Positions 10,556 to 20,530 of a DNA stretch of 64,000 nucleotides are shown in pieces; positions within the stretch are counted from its first letter, which is position 1; every line of letters begins with the position of its first letter. The DNA comes from Tridacna crocea (Eukaryota > Mollusca > Bivalvia > Cardiida > Cardiidae): contig OX031059.1 of the NCBI GenBank assembly GCA_943736015.1, positions 49,797,159-49,861,158 of the forward strand, written 5' to 3'. A program made the translations under genes and the position numbers. Under the pieces are notes generated by a model that saw only the letters and a program-made list of their open reading frames with translations, did no database searches and was not told the DNA's origin.

Positions 10556-10975
10556 GGCTAGGGCTCTGAAGTTTCCTGCTAAAGGACACCCCCATGAAAA
10601 GCCCATTAGATCCAGTGAGACTCAAACCTGGGGCCTCCAGATTATGAGTCCTACACTTTACCACTGAGCCATGGGCCTCCAGATTATGAGTCCTACACTT
10701 TACCACTGCGCCATGGGTCTCCAGATTAGGAGCCCTACACTTTACCACTGAGCCATGGGCCTCCAGATTAGGAGCCCTACACTTTACCACTGAGCCATGG
10801 GCCTCCAGATTAGGAGCCCTACACTTTACCACTGTGCCATGGGCCTCCATATTAGGAGCCCTACACTTTACCACTGAGCCAGGGGCCTCCAGATTAGGAG
10901 CCCTACACTTTACCACTGAGCCATGGGCCTCCAGATTAGGAGTCCTACACTTTACCACTGAGCCATGCAGAATCC
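10556..10975 (-). mobile_element. tRNA-derived SINE with its A-box region amplified
   Basis: On the minus strand: GGCTCAGTGGTAAAGTG (A box), then CCCAGGTTTGAGTCTCACTG (B box) at about 10611-10632. The stretch from the A box to just before the B box is present eight times. Body continues to about 10556. Confidence 0.65.
10631..10966 (-). repeat. Eight tandem 42-bp units (Pol III A-box repeat)
   Basis: CTTTACCACTG recurs at about 10655, 10698, 10740, 10782, 10824, 10866, 10908 and 10950. Because 42 is a multiple of three, the minus strand stays open and yields a false 178-codon ORF with a 14-residue repeat (SVVKCRAPNLEAHG). Confidence 0.9.
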
Positions 10976-10978
10976 ATC

Positions 10979-11204
10979 TGAACTCTTTACCGCAAACAAA
11001 ATGTTTGACTGATCCAAATTAAAAGCACTTCCAGATGACAACATAAAAGTAACTCGAAAATAGAAATTTGTTTCCAGTATGGTAGAAAACTGTGGGAAAA
11101 GGAAAAAATGCTGGTTACCAGCATTTTCTCCTTTTCTCACAATGTTTTCAAAAGGCATCTTTCTCAGAGTCGTTAAAAGTCGGGATTGTGTGGTAAAGAG
11201 TTAA
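10979..11204 (-). mobile_element. THE, subfamily A, near full length
   Basis: GAACTCTTTACCGCAAAC start; R arm AGCACTTCCAGATGAC; core GGTTACC; ends GATTGTGTGGTAAAGAGTTA then A. Immediately follows the SINE tandem. Confidence 0.85.
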
Positions 11205-11574
11205 GCTTCTGAACTTACATTTGTTCATGAAAATCCTTGAGGCACTCACAGGGTTGTAAATATGAATTGTTCCCCCAAGATAAAATACTCTGACTTGTCA
11301 GAAAGAATTTTTTAGCATGGCTGTTCTATTGCTTAGACAAAAACAAAATAATTTGGGTTGCAGTGTTGTCAGGGATAAACAGGGAATAGGGTGTGGGTGT
11401 TCTACAATCAGCTGATTTATGAAGCACTGATAGAGTATAGTACTTGAAAATTTACTTGTGAATACTTGCTGGTTATAATTAATGACTTTTTTGTTGTACT
11501 GATTGGTAAAAAAACCAACAAAATAGCCTTGGGTATGGTCTAGAATTTTCTGAATCGTATGATCGTGGTAACTT
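11205..11574. other. Unassigned sequence
   Basis: Nothing recognised; a THE R-end scrap (CTGCTAAAACTTTTAATTCG) follows at about 11582. Confidence 0.4.
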
Positions 11575-11611
11575 TTTTTGTCTGCTAAAACTTTTAATTC
11601 GGACAGTTCTA

Positions 11612-11840
11612 AGGTTTACCAGACGACAAAATCTCAAACCTTTGAACTTGCTAAAATTGACAGCAATTCCAGAAAACTAATTAACTTTAACTGAAATGAT
11701 GAGATTTTGTCTGTAATGGATAAAAAAACATTATGGGAAAAGGAGAAAATTCTGGTAACCAGCAATTCCTCCATCTCCCACAATGTTTCACCTGGCCTGT
11801 TTCTTAGTGCTTGTAGAGCTGAGATGGTATGGTAAAGGAA
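11612..11840 (-). mobile_element. THE, diverged
   Basis: GGTTTACCAGACGACAAAAT start; core GGTAACC flipped for a minus copy; ends TATGGTAAAGG. Confidence 0.7.
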
Positions 11841-12216
11841 AGAGAGGGATTCGTTGTCTTTTCCTGCAACTCTAGGATAGGCATGAAAGAATGAGTTGGT
11901 TGGCTTCTTTCTGCTGTAAAGGTTTATAGATTTTATAGTTAATGAATTATAACTACATAAGGGAGATAATTGGCAAAGGTTATCCCCCTTTTGCTGAGAA
12001 CGGCAGGCTTTGTATTCAGCCTCTATGATTTAACCGCTAGAAATTACACAATTTACCGCAGGAAAATACCTTAGATTAATCAATTAAGTCACAAACTTGT
12101 TGGATGATGTAGTTTCGAAGTGTCAAAGTTCCTTGGAAATCCCATAATGCCAATGGTAATTTCCCATCATGCTTCTCTAGTCAACAGAGTTTGTGTTTTA
12201 TCCCCTGCCATCATGA
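11841..12216. other. Unassigned sequence
   Basis: Nothing recognised. Confidence 0.4.
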
Positions 12217-12433
12217 TAAATCCTCTAACACACAATGCTAAATTCTGACCCTGGATAAAAGGCTTTTTATGAACATTGTGAAAAAAAAAACATGAAAAGG
12301 CTGGTAACCAGTATTTCAGCCTTTTCCACAATGTGTTTATTTTTCCAAAAACAATGTTCGATATTTGAGTCATGTTTTTTTTTGTCATCTGCAAATTTTT
12401 TATCTTTAAAATTGTGTCAGTTGGTAAAGATTG
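12217..12433 (+). mobile_element. THE, diverged
   Basis: CTCTAACACACAATGCTAAA L end; A-rich insertion in the left stem; R end GTGTCAGTTGGTAAAGATTG. Confidence 0.65.
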
Positions 12434-12446
12434 AGGCTTCAGCAGT

Positions 12447-12587
12447 GGAAAACTTTTAATAATATTTAATGAAATGCTCGAGCTTGGCTTTGATAGGGTA
12501 GAAAATATTGTGGGAAAGGGGAAAAAATGCTAGTTACTTTTCTAAAGGCTCCAACATTAGAACTCGGGATTGCACGGTAAAGGATGG
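12447..12587 (-). mobile_element. THE, partial
   Basis: GATAGGGTAGAAAATATTGT with left stem; right stem deleted at GCTAGTTAC; L end GATTGCACGGTAAAGGAT. Confidence 0.6.
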
Positions 12588-12814
12588 AACTCATTACCAA
12601 ACGACAATATTTTAGGCTTGTCCAAATCGAAAGTATTTGTAGACAACAAAATAAAAGTGACTGAAAATTTGAAATTTATATCGTGAACAATAGAAAACAT
12701 TGTGGGAAAAGGAGAAAATGCTGGTTACCAGCTTTTTCTTCTTTTCCCACAATGTTTTCTAAAAGCTTCTTTTTCATGGTTGTCAATAGTAGGGATTGTG
12801 TGATAAAGGATTAA
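12588..12814 (-). mobile_element. THE, near full length
   Basis: AACTCATTACCAAACGACAA, TTAGGCTTGTCCAAATCGAA variant of the R arm (shared with copies at 33104, 51033 and 62985); ends TGTGATAAAGGATTAA. Confidence 0.85.
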
Positions 12815-13089
12815 TGAATACTGAAGTGTTAGAGGCACAGTTTTCTCTCCCAGGGTGTTGTGTATATTTAATTATGTATAATGGGACCAACATAGGGGAT
12901 GATTAAAGATGCACAACTCAACCAGCATGGGGGCACCCCGGCAAACCACATGTCAATATTTTCATAAGATTGGTGCAGAATTTGTTAGCTTCCACCTTTT
13001 TGTGAGGAATGAAAGAGCTCGTTAGCAAGTTGTTTGTCACCTATTGCAGACAGGTCTTTGTGTCCAGTATGAGATTTTGCCACGCTGTT
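12815..13089. other. Unassigned sequence
   Basis: Nothing recognised. Confidence 0.4.
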
Positions 13090-13205
13090 TTTGTACAAAA
13101 TATAGCCTTATCCAAATTGAAAGCATTTGCAGACAACAAACTGAATAATTATGTCCCGTATGATTTAATTTGACCAGAAAATGGTAAAATACATTGTCTA
13201 AAACT
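13090..13205 (-). mobile_element. THE, R-arm fragment
   Basis: CCTTATCCAAATTGAAAGCA and TTTGCAGACAACAAACTG; stops before the hairpin. Confidence 0.55.
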
Positions 13206-13249
13206 TTTTTTTACTAAGAACAAAATTTAAAACTTTTCTTAATTCAATT

Positions 13250-13495
13250 TGCTGGCCAGGGTTGATCAGTGGTTAGCATATCTGACTTGGACCTGGTGGT
13301 TACGAGTTCAATCCCTTTTTTTGCACCTCACCTCAGATGAGTGTGAGAAAAGTAGCCAGGAACTTAGTAAGACTTGGTATGAAACTTTCGTCAGCACTGA
13401 TGAGCCAGGAAATTTATATGGAGGTGTACTAGCCTGTGGTTCGGTTGATTGTGACCTTAGCTTTTAAAATAGGGCTAAACTTAAATACAAACCAA
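13250..13495 (+). mobile_element. tRNA-derived SINE (variant of the 62216 type)
   Basis: A-box-like GATCAGTGGTTAGCATA, B box GTTACGAGTTCAATCCC, body GTGAGAAAAGTAGCCAGGAA, tail AACCAAAC. A 72-codon ORF starting just inside it is a by-product. Confidence 0.6.
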
Positions 13496-13496
13496 A

Positions 13497-13668
13497 CTCT
13501 GTTCAAAGCATTTGCAGAAGAGAAAATTAAATGTGGTTCAAATCATGGAATTTATCTATGAAAGGACTGAAAACATTGTGTGAAAGGATTAATGCTGGTT
13601 ACCTTATTTTCAAATGTGTTCTCCTGAAGAGATCAGTAAATCGCGAAAGTTTTTTGGTAAAGAATTAA
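13497..13668 (-). mobile_element. THE, truncated at the R end
   Basis: Starts inside the R arm (CAAAGCATTTGCAGAAGAG); right stem deleted; ends at TTAA shared with the next copy. Confidence 0.65.
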
Positions 13669-13886
13669 CCCTTTACCACACAGTCCCGAGTTTTAATGAC
13701 CCTGAGGAATAGGCCTATCGAAAATAATGTGGGAAAAGGAGAAAATGCTAGTAACCAGCATTTTCTCCTTTTCACACAATGCTTTCAAAATTTAAATTCC
13801 GTCATTTGTGCTATACAAATTTTGTCTTCTGTTAATGCTTTCAATTTGGATCAGTCCAAAATGTTGTCTTTTGGAAAAGAATTTAA
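13665..13886 (+). mobile_element. THE, subfamily A, near full length
   Basis: TTAACCCTTTACCACACAGT start; stem AATAATGTGGG/CACACAATG; ends TTTTGGAAAAGAATTTAA. Confidence 0.85.
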
Positions 13887-14176
13887 GTGAGAGAATTGAA
13901 AGCACAAAGAAACTTGCACTAACACCAGACTCACGGCTGAAGTATGCAGAAAACAAAATGGTTGCTATATCTTGGTTTCGTTTATTGTTATCACCAATAA
14001 ACAGACATTACACTGTAAGGCTGTACGTTCTATTTTGCCACAACAATAGTTAAATCTTTCTTGCATCAGCATTTTTAAAATTCTTGGCCATTTGGAAAAT
14101 ATCAAGAAAATTTCTGAAATAGGAATGTAGGTGGCACATGAACTTTGGTAACCCAAAACATTAAATCATCAACATT
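13887..14176. other. Unassigned sequence
   Basis: Nothing recognised. Confidence 0.4.
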
Positions 14177-14365
14177 TTAACTCTTTACCACAGAATAACA
14201 ACTATCAACAATCCTGACAATGAAAGCTTTTAGAAACATTGGGGGTAAAAGGAGAACATGATGGTAAATAGCATTTTATCCTTTCCCACAATGTTTTCTA
14301 GCCTTCCAAAATCAAATTTCAGTTTTTGAGTTACAGGAACTTTTTCATCTTGGAATACTTCTAAC
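14177..14365 (+). mobile_element. THE, R end lost
   Basis: TTAACTCTTTACCACAGAAT start; hairpin with several mismatches; R arm stops near TTTTTCATCTTGGAATAC. Confidence 0.65.
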
Positions 14366-14586
14366 CATACATTATTCCCCTGCTTTACAACCCAGAGGAA
14401 GACACATTCTGAAAAGATTCTGGGAAAAAGAGAAAACGCTGCTAACCAGCATTTTCTTCTTTTCGCACTATGTTTTCTACTCATCTAAAGTCAAGTTTTA
14501 ATTTTGGAGACATGTTTATTTTTTTCATCTGCAAATGCTTTCAATTTGGACAAGTCAAAAATTCTGTTGTTTGTTAAAGAGCTTAC
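14366..14586 (+). mobile_element. THE, diverged
   Basis: CCCCTGCTTTACAACCC start, hairpin core GCTAACCAGC, R end GTTGTTTGTTAAAGAGCTTA. Confidence 0.7.
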
Positions 14587-14800
14587 TCTTTACCAGACAA
14601 CAAAACTGCAGCTTTGTCTAAATTGAATGATTTGCGTACGTCCATTTGAAGGTAAATGATGCAATTTTCATTTTATAGGGTAGAAAACACAGTGGAAAGA
14701 GGAGAAAATGCTGGTTCTGAGCATTTTCTCTTAGTGCAATGTTTTCGCGAGCCCTCTTTCCCTGGGTGTTAAAATTTGGCATTGTATGGTACAGGCTTAA
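14582..14800 (-). mobile_element. THE, diverged, chained to previous
   Basis: ACTCTTTACCAGACAACAAA, AACACAGTGGAAAGAGGAG stem, ends ATTGTATGGTACAGGCTTAA. Confidence 0.7.
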
Positions 14801-14856
14801 TCTTATGTTGAAAGAATGATAGTCGTTTAATTTTGGCTCATTGGATGGGGACTTTT

Positions 14857-15320
14857 GACAACTTTGAAGGAATGAGGAAAAACAATACATATCTTTTTAC
14901 CACAATTTTTTCTGCCTTTGCGCAGACAAATCGCATTATTTTGTACCACATATCATGGCATCACATACCACTACTACTAAGGATAAACTATAATTTTGTC
15001 CCATGAAAATATAATGCTGTTCTAACCTTATGATTCTTTGTATTGCTGCCCAAGATTTACTAATCACAAAAAAATGTTGCAAACTGATAGTTTTTCAATT
15101 GGAACAAATTAAGTCACAGAAAAAAATTTTGGTCTGTCTTTCTTTGTTATCCAACTAATTTTCTTCAATTTTTGAAACGTTCATGTCTTACCAAAACGTG
15201 TATCATACATCATCAAGTACTCTGCGAAAAATAGCCCTGGCTCTGAAATACATCAGATGTTTTTATTTTGCCAGGCTTTTTCAGGATTTAGATGGTGGTG
15301 TGACAAAAAGTATCTGCTGC
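14857..15320. other. Mostly unassigned; possible THE scrap
   Basis: GACTTTTGACAACTTTGAAG (about 14851) resembles an L arm; the rest has no recognisable feature. Confidence 0.35.
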
Positions 15321-15475
15321 TTAGCCATTTACCAAACAATCCAGGTTTTCACCACCCATAGGAAGAAGCCTATTGAAAACAAGTCTGTGAACAAATTTTT
15401 ATTTTTGAGTCTGATTGTCATCTGCATTTCAATGCTTTCAATACTGACCAGTTTAATTTCCTGTCGTCAATTTTT
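15321..15475 (+). mobile_element. THE with the whole hairpin deleted
   Basis: TTAGCCATTTACCAAACAAT, L arm to CTATTGAAAAC, then directly R arm (AACAAATTTTTATTTTTGAG, ATTGTCATCTGCA). Confidence 0.65.
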
Positions 15476-15511
15476 TATTTTTTTTTATGCCCATGAAACT
15501 GGTTAAGAATG

Positions 15512-15775
15512 TTTTTCTTGACAATATCTTTGACAAGTGTGAAATCAGGTCATGTTGGGTAAAAATATGGGTCTTTGGGCAAAATCTTAGAAAACCCTCA
15601 TCGGCACTCTTAAAGTCACATTTTCAGCCCAATACCCAAGAAATTTAGTCAGAACGTTTGTCTTGATGGTATATAGGAGAAATTTGAAATTGTGTACTTT
15701 AGAATCATAGATGACTTTACTCAGGTGAGCACTGTAGGGCCAGTGGCCATCTTATTTAGTCTTGCACAAAGTCAA
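15512..15775 (+). repeat. Interspersed repeat shared with 38225-38740
   Basis: Shared phrases: GAATGTTTTTCTTGACA...TATCT, CAAATCTTAGAAAACCCTC, CACATTTTCAG, ATCATAGATGACTTTACTCA. Typical of bivalve tandem or interspersed repeats (memory). Confidence 0.55.
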
Positions 15776-15854
15776 TATCCATGTCCTCTTTCAGGGGTCA
15801 TTTATCATTCTGTTTGATAATTTTGTAAACTTTTGTTTCTTTTTTTTTTTTCAG

Positions 15855-15922
15855 GCCAAAAAACAGAAGTTAGAGGATATTAAAGAAGCGGGGTTAGAAA
15901 CTGTCAATCATAACCATTCTGG
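15855..15922 (+). CDS. eya: Probable eya exon (N-terminal coding exon, 22 codons + 2 nt)
   Basis: Internal coding exon after a long T tract and TCAG, ending GG|GTAAGA. Only the frame starting GCC AAA AAA is open: residues AKKQKLEDIKEAG followed by LETVNHNHS, then a split glycine codon. Entry phase 0, exit phase 2. The KKQK start resembles the PVKKAKMQ segment near the N terminus of vertebrate EYA3. No ATG is present, so the initiator exon lies further upstream, perhaps outside the window. A THE copy begins about 49 bp downstream of the donor. The EYA family are transcriptional coactivators of Six/So proteins and also protein phosphatases; this part would belong to the poorly conserved transactivation region. 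Exon structure is clear; the family name is an inference from the whole eight-exon chain. Confidence 0.6.
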
Positions 15923-15971
15923 GTAAGAATCTCTCGGTGTTTGTATTTTAGAGTATCAATAACTCTGAGCC

Positions 15972-16211
15972 TGAACTATTTACCGCACAGTCCCAACACA
16001 GTCCAAACTTTTAACGATCCTGAGAGAAAGCCTTATGAAAACCTTGTTGGAAAAGGAGAAAATGCTGGTAGCCAGCATTTTCTCCTTTTCCAACAAGGTT
16101 TTCTACCCTCCCCGATACAAATGTCAATTTTCAGGTCATGTTTACTTTCTTATCTGCAAATGCTTTCAATTTGGATGAGTCTAAAATTTTGTCCTGTGGT
16201 AAAGAGTTTAA
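15972..16211 (+). mobile_element. THE with a doubly changed stem
   Basis: Stem AACCTTGTTGG pairs perfectly with CCAACAAGGTT, two changes from the usual CATTGTGGG mirrored in both arms. L arm carries a short insertion (CAACACAGTCC). Confidence 0.85.
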
Positions 16212-16226
16212 CATGATTTGTCTTGT

Positions 16227-16455
16227 TTAACCCATTACCACACAATCCCTACTTTTGACGCCCCTGAGAAAGAAGCCTTTAGAAAACATTGTGGGAAAGG
16301 GAGAAAATGCTGGTAACCAGCATTTTCTCCTTTTCCCACAGTGTTTTCTACCCTTCCCCCACTAAATTTTAATCTTTCAGTCACCTTTATTTTGTCATCT
16401 GCAAATGCTTCCAACTTGGACCAGTCTAAAATTTTCTCATGTGGTAAAGAGTTAA
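16227..16455 (+). mobile_element. THE, subfamily B, full length; chain of three
   Basis: TTAACCCATTACCACACAAT...CATGTGGTAAAGAGTTAA, the last TTAA shared with the next element. Confidence 0.92.
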
Positions 16456-16678
16456 CTCTTTATCACACAATCCCAACTTTTAACAACCCTGAGAAAGAAA
16501 CCTTTTGAAAACATTGTGTGAAAACGAGAAAATGTTGGTAACCAGCATTTTCTCCTTTTTCCCACATTTTCTACTCTTCTCATAGCAAATCTTAACTTCT
16601 CAGTCAAATTTATTTTGTCACCTGCAAATGCTTTCAATTTTAACCACTCCAAAAATTTGCCGTTTGGTTAAGAGTTAA
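16452..16678 (+). mobile_element. THE, subfamily A, full length; second in chain
   Basis: TTAACTCTTTATCACACAAT start; stem imperfect (CATTGTGTG/CCCACATTT); ends GGTTAAGAGTTAA. Confidence 0.9.
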
Positions 16679-16902
16679 CCCATTACCACACAATCCCTCC
16701 TTTTGACGACCCTGAGAAAGACGCCTTTAGAAAACATTGTGGGAAAAGGAGAAAATGCTGGTAACCAGCATTTTCTCCTTTTCCCACAATGTCTTCTACC
16801 CTTCGCAAAACAAATTTAAATTTTCAGTCACTTTTATTTTGTCGTCTGCAAATGCTTTCAATTTGGACAGACCTAAAATTCTGTCGTTTGGTAAAGAGTT
16901 AA
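16675..16902 (+). mobile_element. THE, subfamily B, full length; third in chain
   Basis: Perfect palindrome (GGTAACC centre); ends GTCGTTTGGTAAAGAGTTAA. Confidence 0.92.
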
Positions 16903-17198
16903 AACCATTTGGCTCAGAATTGTAATGTTAGGTATGTATGGTTCCTATATGCACTTATTAGGCATTGGAGTGTTTTTGGGCCATCATGGCTCTCTTGCGT
17001 AACTATTTCCAAAACTTAAATGCAGCAAGGGCATGAAAAGTCTTATTGTGTGCTTTTATTGTTGAAACATGTGTGAATTTGGTAAACAACTTCTCTCAAA
17101 GAGAAGAAGGGAAAATTATCATGACAAAAGAATGTTGCTTTCATTGACAATTGACCACATTCCAACACCCTGTTGTTTTGCACAGATAAATGTCTTTT
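16903..17198. other. Unassigned sequence
   Basis: Nothing recognised. Confidence 0.4.
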
Positions 17199-17415
17199 TT
17201 CAACTCTTTACCACATGATTCTGATCTTAACAGCCTTGGGAAAGAAGCCCTTTGAAAACATTGTGGTAAAAGGAAAAAATGCTGGTAACCAGCATCTTCT
17301 CCTTTACCCAAATTTTTTTCTATGACTGACAAATTTTATATTTTGAGTTACATTGAATTTATTGTCTGCAAATGCTATGAATTTAGTCAAAGCTGAAATT
17401 TCATCGTCTGGGATG
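17199..17415 (+). mobile_element. THE, diverged
   Basis: CAACTCTTTACCACATGATT start; hairpin CATTGTGGT.../ACCCAAATTT; R end TTTCATCGTCTGGGATGTCA. Confidence 0.7.
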
Positions 17416-17579
17416 TCATGAGTCTCTGGGTGTCTGTGCTGTGAAAATATTGGTGTAAAAGCTGTTGTTCTTTTACCTTACGACCTTCTGAACAGAATTT
17501 TTGGCAGACATTTGGAGCAACATTTCCTGATGTTAGAATAATCATCCTTACTGGACCCTGAGCCATACAAGCACAAGTT

Positions 17580-18032
17580 TTAACTTATTACCAGACGACA
17601 AAATTTAACTCATTACCACACAAGAAAATTTTGGACTGGTCCAAATTGAAAGCATTTGCAGACGACAAAATAAAGGTGACTGAAAATAGATTTTTTTTCT
17701 GGGAAGGGTAGAAAACACTGTTGGAAAAGGAGAAAATGCTGGTTACCAGCATTTTCTCCTTTTCCAACAGTGTTTTCAAAAGGCTTCTTTCTCAGGGGCG
17801 TCAAAAGTAGGGATTGAGTGGTAATGGGTTAAGACTTGTCCAAATTGAAAGCATTTGCTGACGATGAAATAAAAGTGACTGAAAAATTGAAATTTGTTTT
17901 GTGAAGGGTAGAAAACATTGTGGGAAAAGGAGAAAATTATGATTACCAGCATTTTCTCATTTTCCCACAATGTTTTCTTAAGGATTCTTTCTCAGGGGCG
18001 TCAAAAGTAGGGATTGTGTGGTAATGGGTTAA
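17580..18032 (-). mobile_element. Outer THE, split by a complete inner THE
   Basis: R terminus TTAACTTATTACCAGACGAC ends at 17608; the same element resumes after 17832 with GACTTGTCCAAATTGAAAGC and runs to GTAATGGGTTAA. Removing the inner copy and one TTAA restores an uninterrupted R arm. Confidence 0.9.
17605..17832 (-). mobile_element. Inner THE, subfamily B, full length
   Basis: TTAA on both sides (17605-17608 and 17829-17832) is the target-site duplication. Stem CACTGTTGG/CCAACAGTG is perfectly paired. Confidence 0.93.
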
Positions 18033-18195
18033 TGGACCTAAGGAAGAAGGCTTGTGAAAAAATTGTAGGTACAGTATAGGAGAAACTGCTGGTAACAAGC
18101 ATTTATTCCTCTTCTGACAGTTTTCATCCCTGTCACAGAGATCTGCCATTATTTGGACAACATTAATTTTGTTTTCTCTACATGCAAACAGGTTG
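18029..18195 (+). mobile_element. THE, variant with eroded stem
   Basis: GGAAGAAGGCTTGTGAAAAA, AGTATAGGAGAAACTGCTGG, TCATCCCTGTCACAGAGATC; the same variant occurs at 28684. Confidence 0.6.
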
Positions 18196-18327
18196 GACAT
18201 ATTAGAAATAAAGAGGCAAAACTTCATATCAATCTTTAGAAAGGTAGAAAGCATTGTGGGCAAAGCAAAAAATGGTGGTTAGTTTGAGATATGGATGCAT
18301 GTAACTTAGGAAAAGTGAACATGAATT

Positions 18328-18584
18328 TAACTTTTACCAAACAATCTTGAGTTTTAATCACCTTGGAGAAGAAGGCTCATAGAGTCATTGCGAGAGAGTG
18401 AAAATCTGCTTGTAACCATTATTTACTTCTTTTCTTACATGTTTTTTTGCTTTGTGTCTCATTTTTCTTACATGTTTTTTTGCTTTGTGTCTCATGCTTG
18501 GAGACAGTTCCTATCATTTGTGCAAGATTTACTTTGAAGTCTGCAAAAATGAATTACAGTTTCCAATTTGGGCAAATTTAAAAA
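18328..18584 (+). mobile_element. THE, decayed, with internal 33-bp duplication
   Basis: ACTTTTACCAAACAATCTTG L end; unit TTCTTACATGTTTTTTTGCT... repeated at about 18432 and 18465; weak R arm. Confidence 0.55.
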
Positions 18585-18811
18585 TCAACCCTTTCCCAAA
18601 CAAGCCCTGGTTTTTACGTGTCTGGAGTAAAAGTCTTTTGAAAACACTGTGGGAAAAGGAGAAATTGCTGGTAACAAGCAATTTCTCCTTTTCCCACAGT
18701 GTTTTCTACCCTGCTTGAGAACTTTCTGGCATTTTCTCCATATCTAAAATTAACGTCTGCAAACTCTTTTGGTTTGGAAGAGTTCAAAATTTGTCGTTTG
18801 GGAAAGGTTAA
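18585..18811 (+). mobile_element. THE, subfamily C, near full length
   Basis: CCCTTTCCCAAACAAGCCC; stem CACTGTGGG/CCCACAGTG; core GCTGGTAACAAGC (unpaired relative to other C copies); ends at TTAA shared with the next copy. Confidence 0.88.
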
Positions 18812-19034
18812 CCCATTACCACACAATCCCTACTTTTGACACCCCCGAGAAAGAAGCCTTTAGAAAACTGTGGGAAAAGGAGAAAATGCTGGTAACCAGC
18901 ATTTTCTCCTTTTCCCACAACGTTTTCTACCCTTCACAAAACAAGTTTCCAATTTTCAGTCACTTTTACTTTGTCGTCTGCAAATGCTTTCAATTTAGAC
19001 AAGTCTAAAATTTTGTCGTGTGGTAATGAGTTAA
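18808..19034 (+). mobile_element. THE, subfamily B, full length
   Basis: TTAACCCATTACCACACAAT...GTCGTGTGGTAATGAGTTAA; small deletion in the left stem (AAAACTGTGGG). Confidence 0.92.
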
Positions 19035-19687
19035 GTGTGTGGGAAAATAGATTGATGAATATAATTATATAAAAGCATTGTGGTGAAAATTGTTTTGTGC
19101 TTTTTCTCTTTTTTGCTACAAAAGTTGTATCCAGTGAGATTTCTTTTTTAGAAAAAAGCAAACTCCAAGCAGGAGGCAAACACTGGCAGTTCTAACAGTA
19201 CACTTGTTACAGAATAGATGGGTGCTAATTGGGTAGAATCATGAAGCATTCTTTGACAATAATGATTCCTTATCTGCTTTCCCCAGCTGGTGAAAAGTCT
19301 GTAATTGGCTCATAATAATGGAGTAACTAGCGTTTAATTTGGGTTTTAATTTTATGAGGCTCCCCAAGGAGGTAGATGCTGTTTGATCCTTTACTGAGAG
19401 ATCTGTGGATGTATGTGATCGGATTGGACTCTGGAATATTCACTCAAACCTTCGTTGTTGGTATCCCCATGAATTGGCTAGAAGAAACTATATATTCACA
19501 AGAACAAATATGAGTTTAATGAAAGCTTTCTAATTGTAAATGACTTTCAATTTTGACAATTCTAAAATTTTTCCAATTCTATAAAGTTAACTCCCCTTAA
19601 AGTTAGGTTATCTATAGCTTTACTTCGAATCATGAATATTTATCAACTTCTGATAAGTGCATTACCTCCATACCAAACAAAATTGTT
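19035..19687. other. Mostly unassigned; one THE R-end scrap
   Basis: TGACTTTCAATTTTGACAAT...AGTTAA (about 19540-19593) looks like an R terminus; no other feature. Confidence 0.4.
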
Positions 19688-19830
19688 ACCAGACCACAAT
19701 TCAAATTTTACCCAACAGAAGATTCCTGTATGTGAAATGTTTACCAGTATTTTTTCCTTTTCCTAGTTTTCAAAAGACTTTTGTAGGATTATTAAACTTG
19801 GGATTTTTTGGTGAAAGGTTATTCATAAGC
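19688..19830 (-). mobile_element. THE, decayed
   Basis: TTACCAGACCACAATTCAAA, CCTAGTTTTCAAAAGACTTT, TTGGGATTTTTTGGTGAAAG. Confidence 0.5.
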
Positions 19831-19902
19831 TAATACTGGAACCCAATAATTATGCCCCTTTTCAACGAAGTGGGATATATTGCTTTGCTAATGTCTGTCT
19901 GT

Positions 19903-20530
19903 AGACCTTACGTTGTCTAGATGATAACTAGACACAGAATTGACCTAGGTTCTACAAATTTGGCACAGACATTTTTCTCAGAATGTAGATAATCCCTGAT
20001 GAATTCCAGGTAAATCAGTCAAAGGTCAAGGTCACAGTGGTCGTGAACATGGTGATATAAACCAAACCTTGTCAGGATGATAACTAGACACAGAATTGAC
20101 CTAGGTTTGTCAAATTTGGCACAGACATGCTTCTTGGAGTGTAGATGATCCCTACTGATTTTGAGGTCAATCAGTCAAATGTCAAGGTCACAATGGTTGC
20201 TAAGATGTTGATATATAGACCAAACCTTGTCTGGATGATAACTAGACACAGAATTGACCTGGGTTTGTCAAATTTGGCAGACACTTGTCTTGGAGTGAAG
20301 ATGATCACAATTGATTTTGAGATCAATCGGTCAAATGTCAAGGTCACAGTAACTATCGACATGTTGATATATAGATCAAACCTTGTCTGGATGATAACTA
20401 GACACAGAAATCACCTATGTTCTTCAAATTTGGCACACACATTTGTCTCTGAGTGTAAATGAACCCTATTGATTTTGATGGTAATTGGTCAAAGGTCAAG
20501 GTCACAGTGACTGTCAACATTTTGATTTTT
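19903..20530 (+). repeat. Four tandem units of about 157 bp
   Basis: GATGATAACTAGACACAGAA recurs at about 19919, 20076, 20233 and 20389; each unit ends AAGGTCAAGGTCACAGTGA-like then ACATGTTGATATATA. Overlapping ORFs on both strands here are repeat artefacts. Confidence 0.9.

Noticed and set aside
10422-10958. 178-codon minus-strand ORF with a 14-residue repeat
   Set aside because: Caused by eight 42-bp tandem units of a SINE head; no start context or other evidence of a gene.
1-15854. First coding exon of the eya-like gene
   Set aside because: An exon with a phase-0 donor and an initiator ATG was looked for, but none could be separated from chance signals.
20145-20462. ORFs on both strands in the 20-kb tandem
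   Set aside because: Follow from the 157-bp repeat, not coding.
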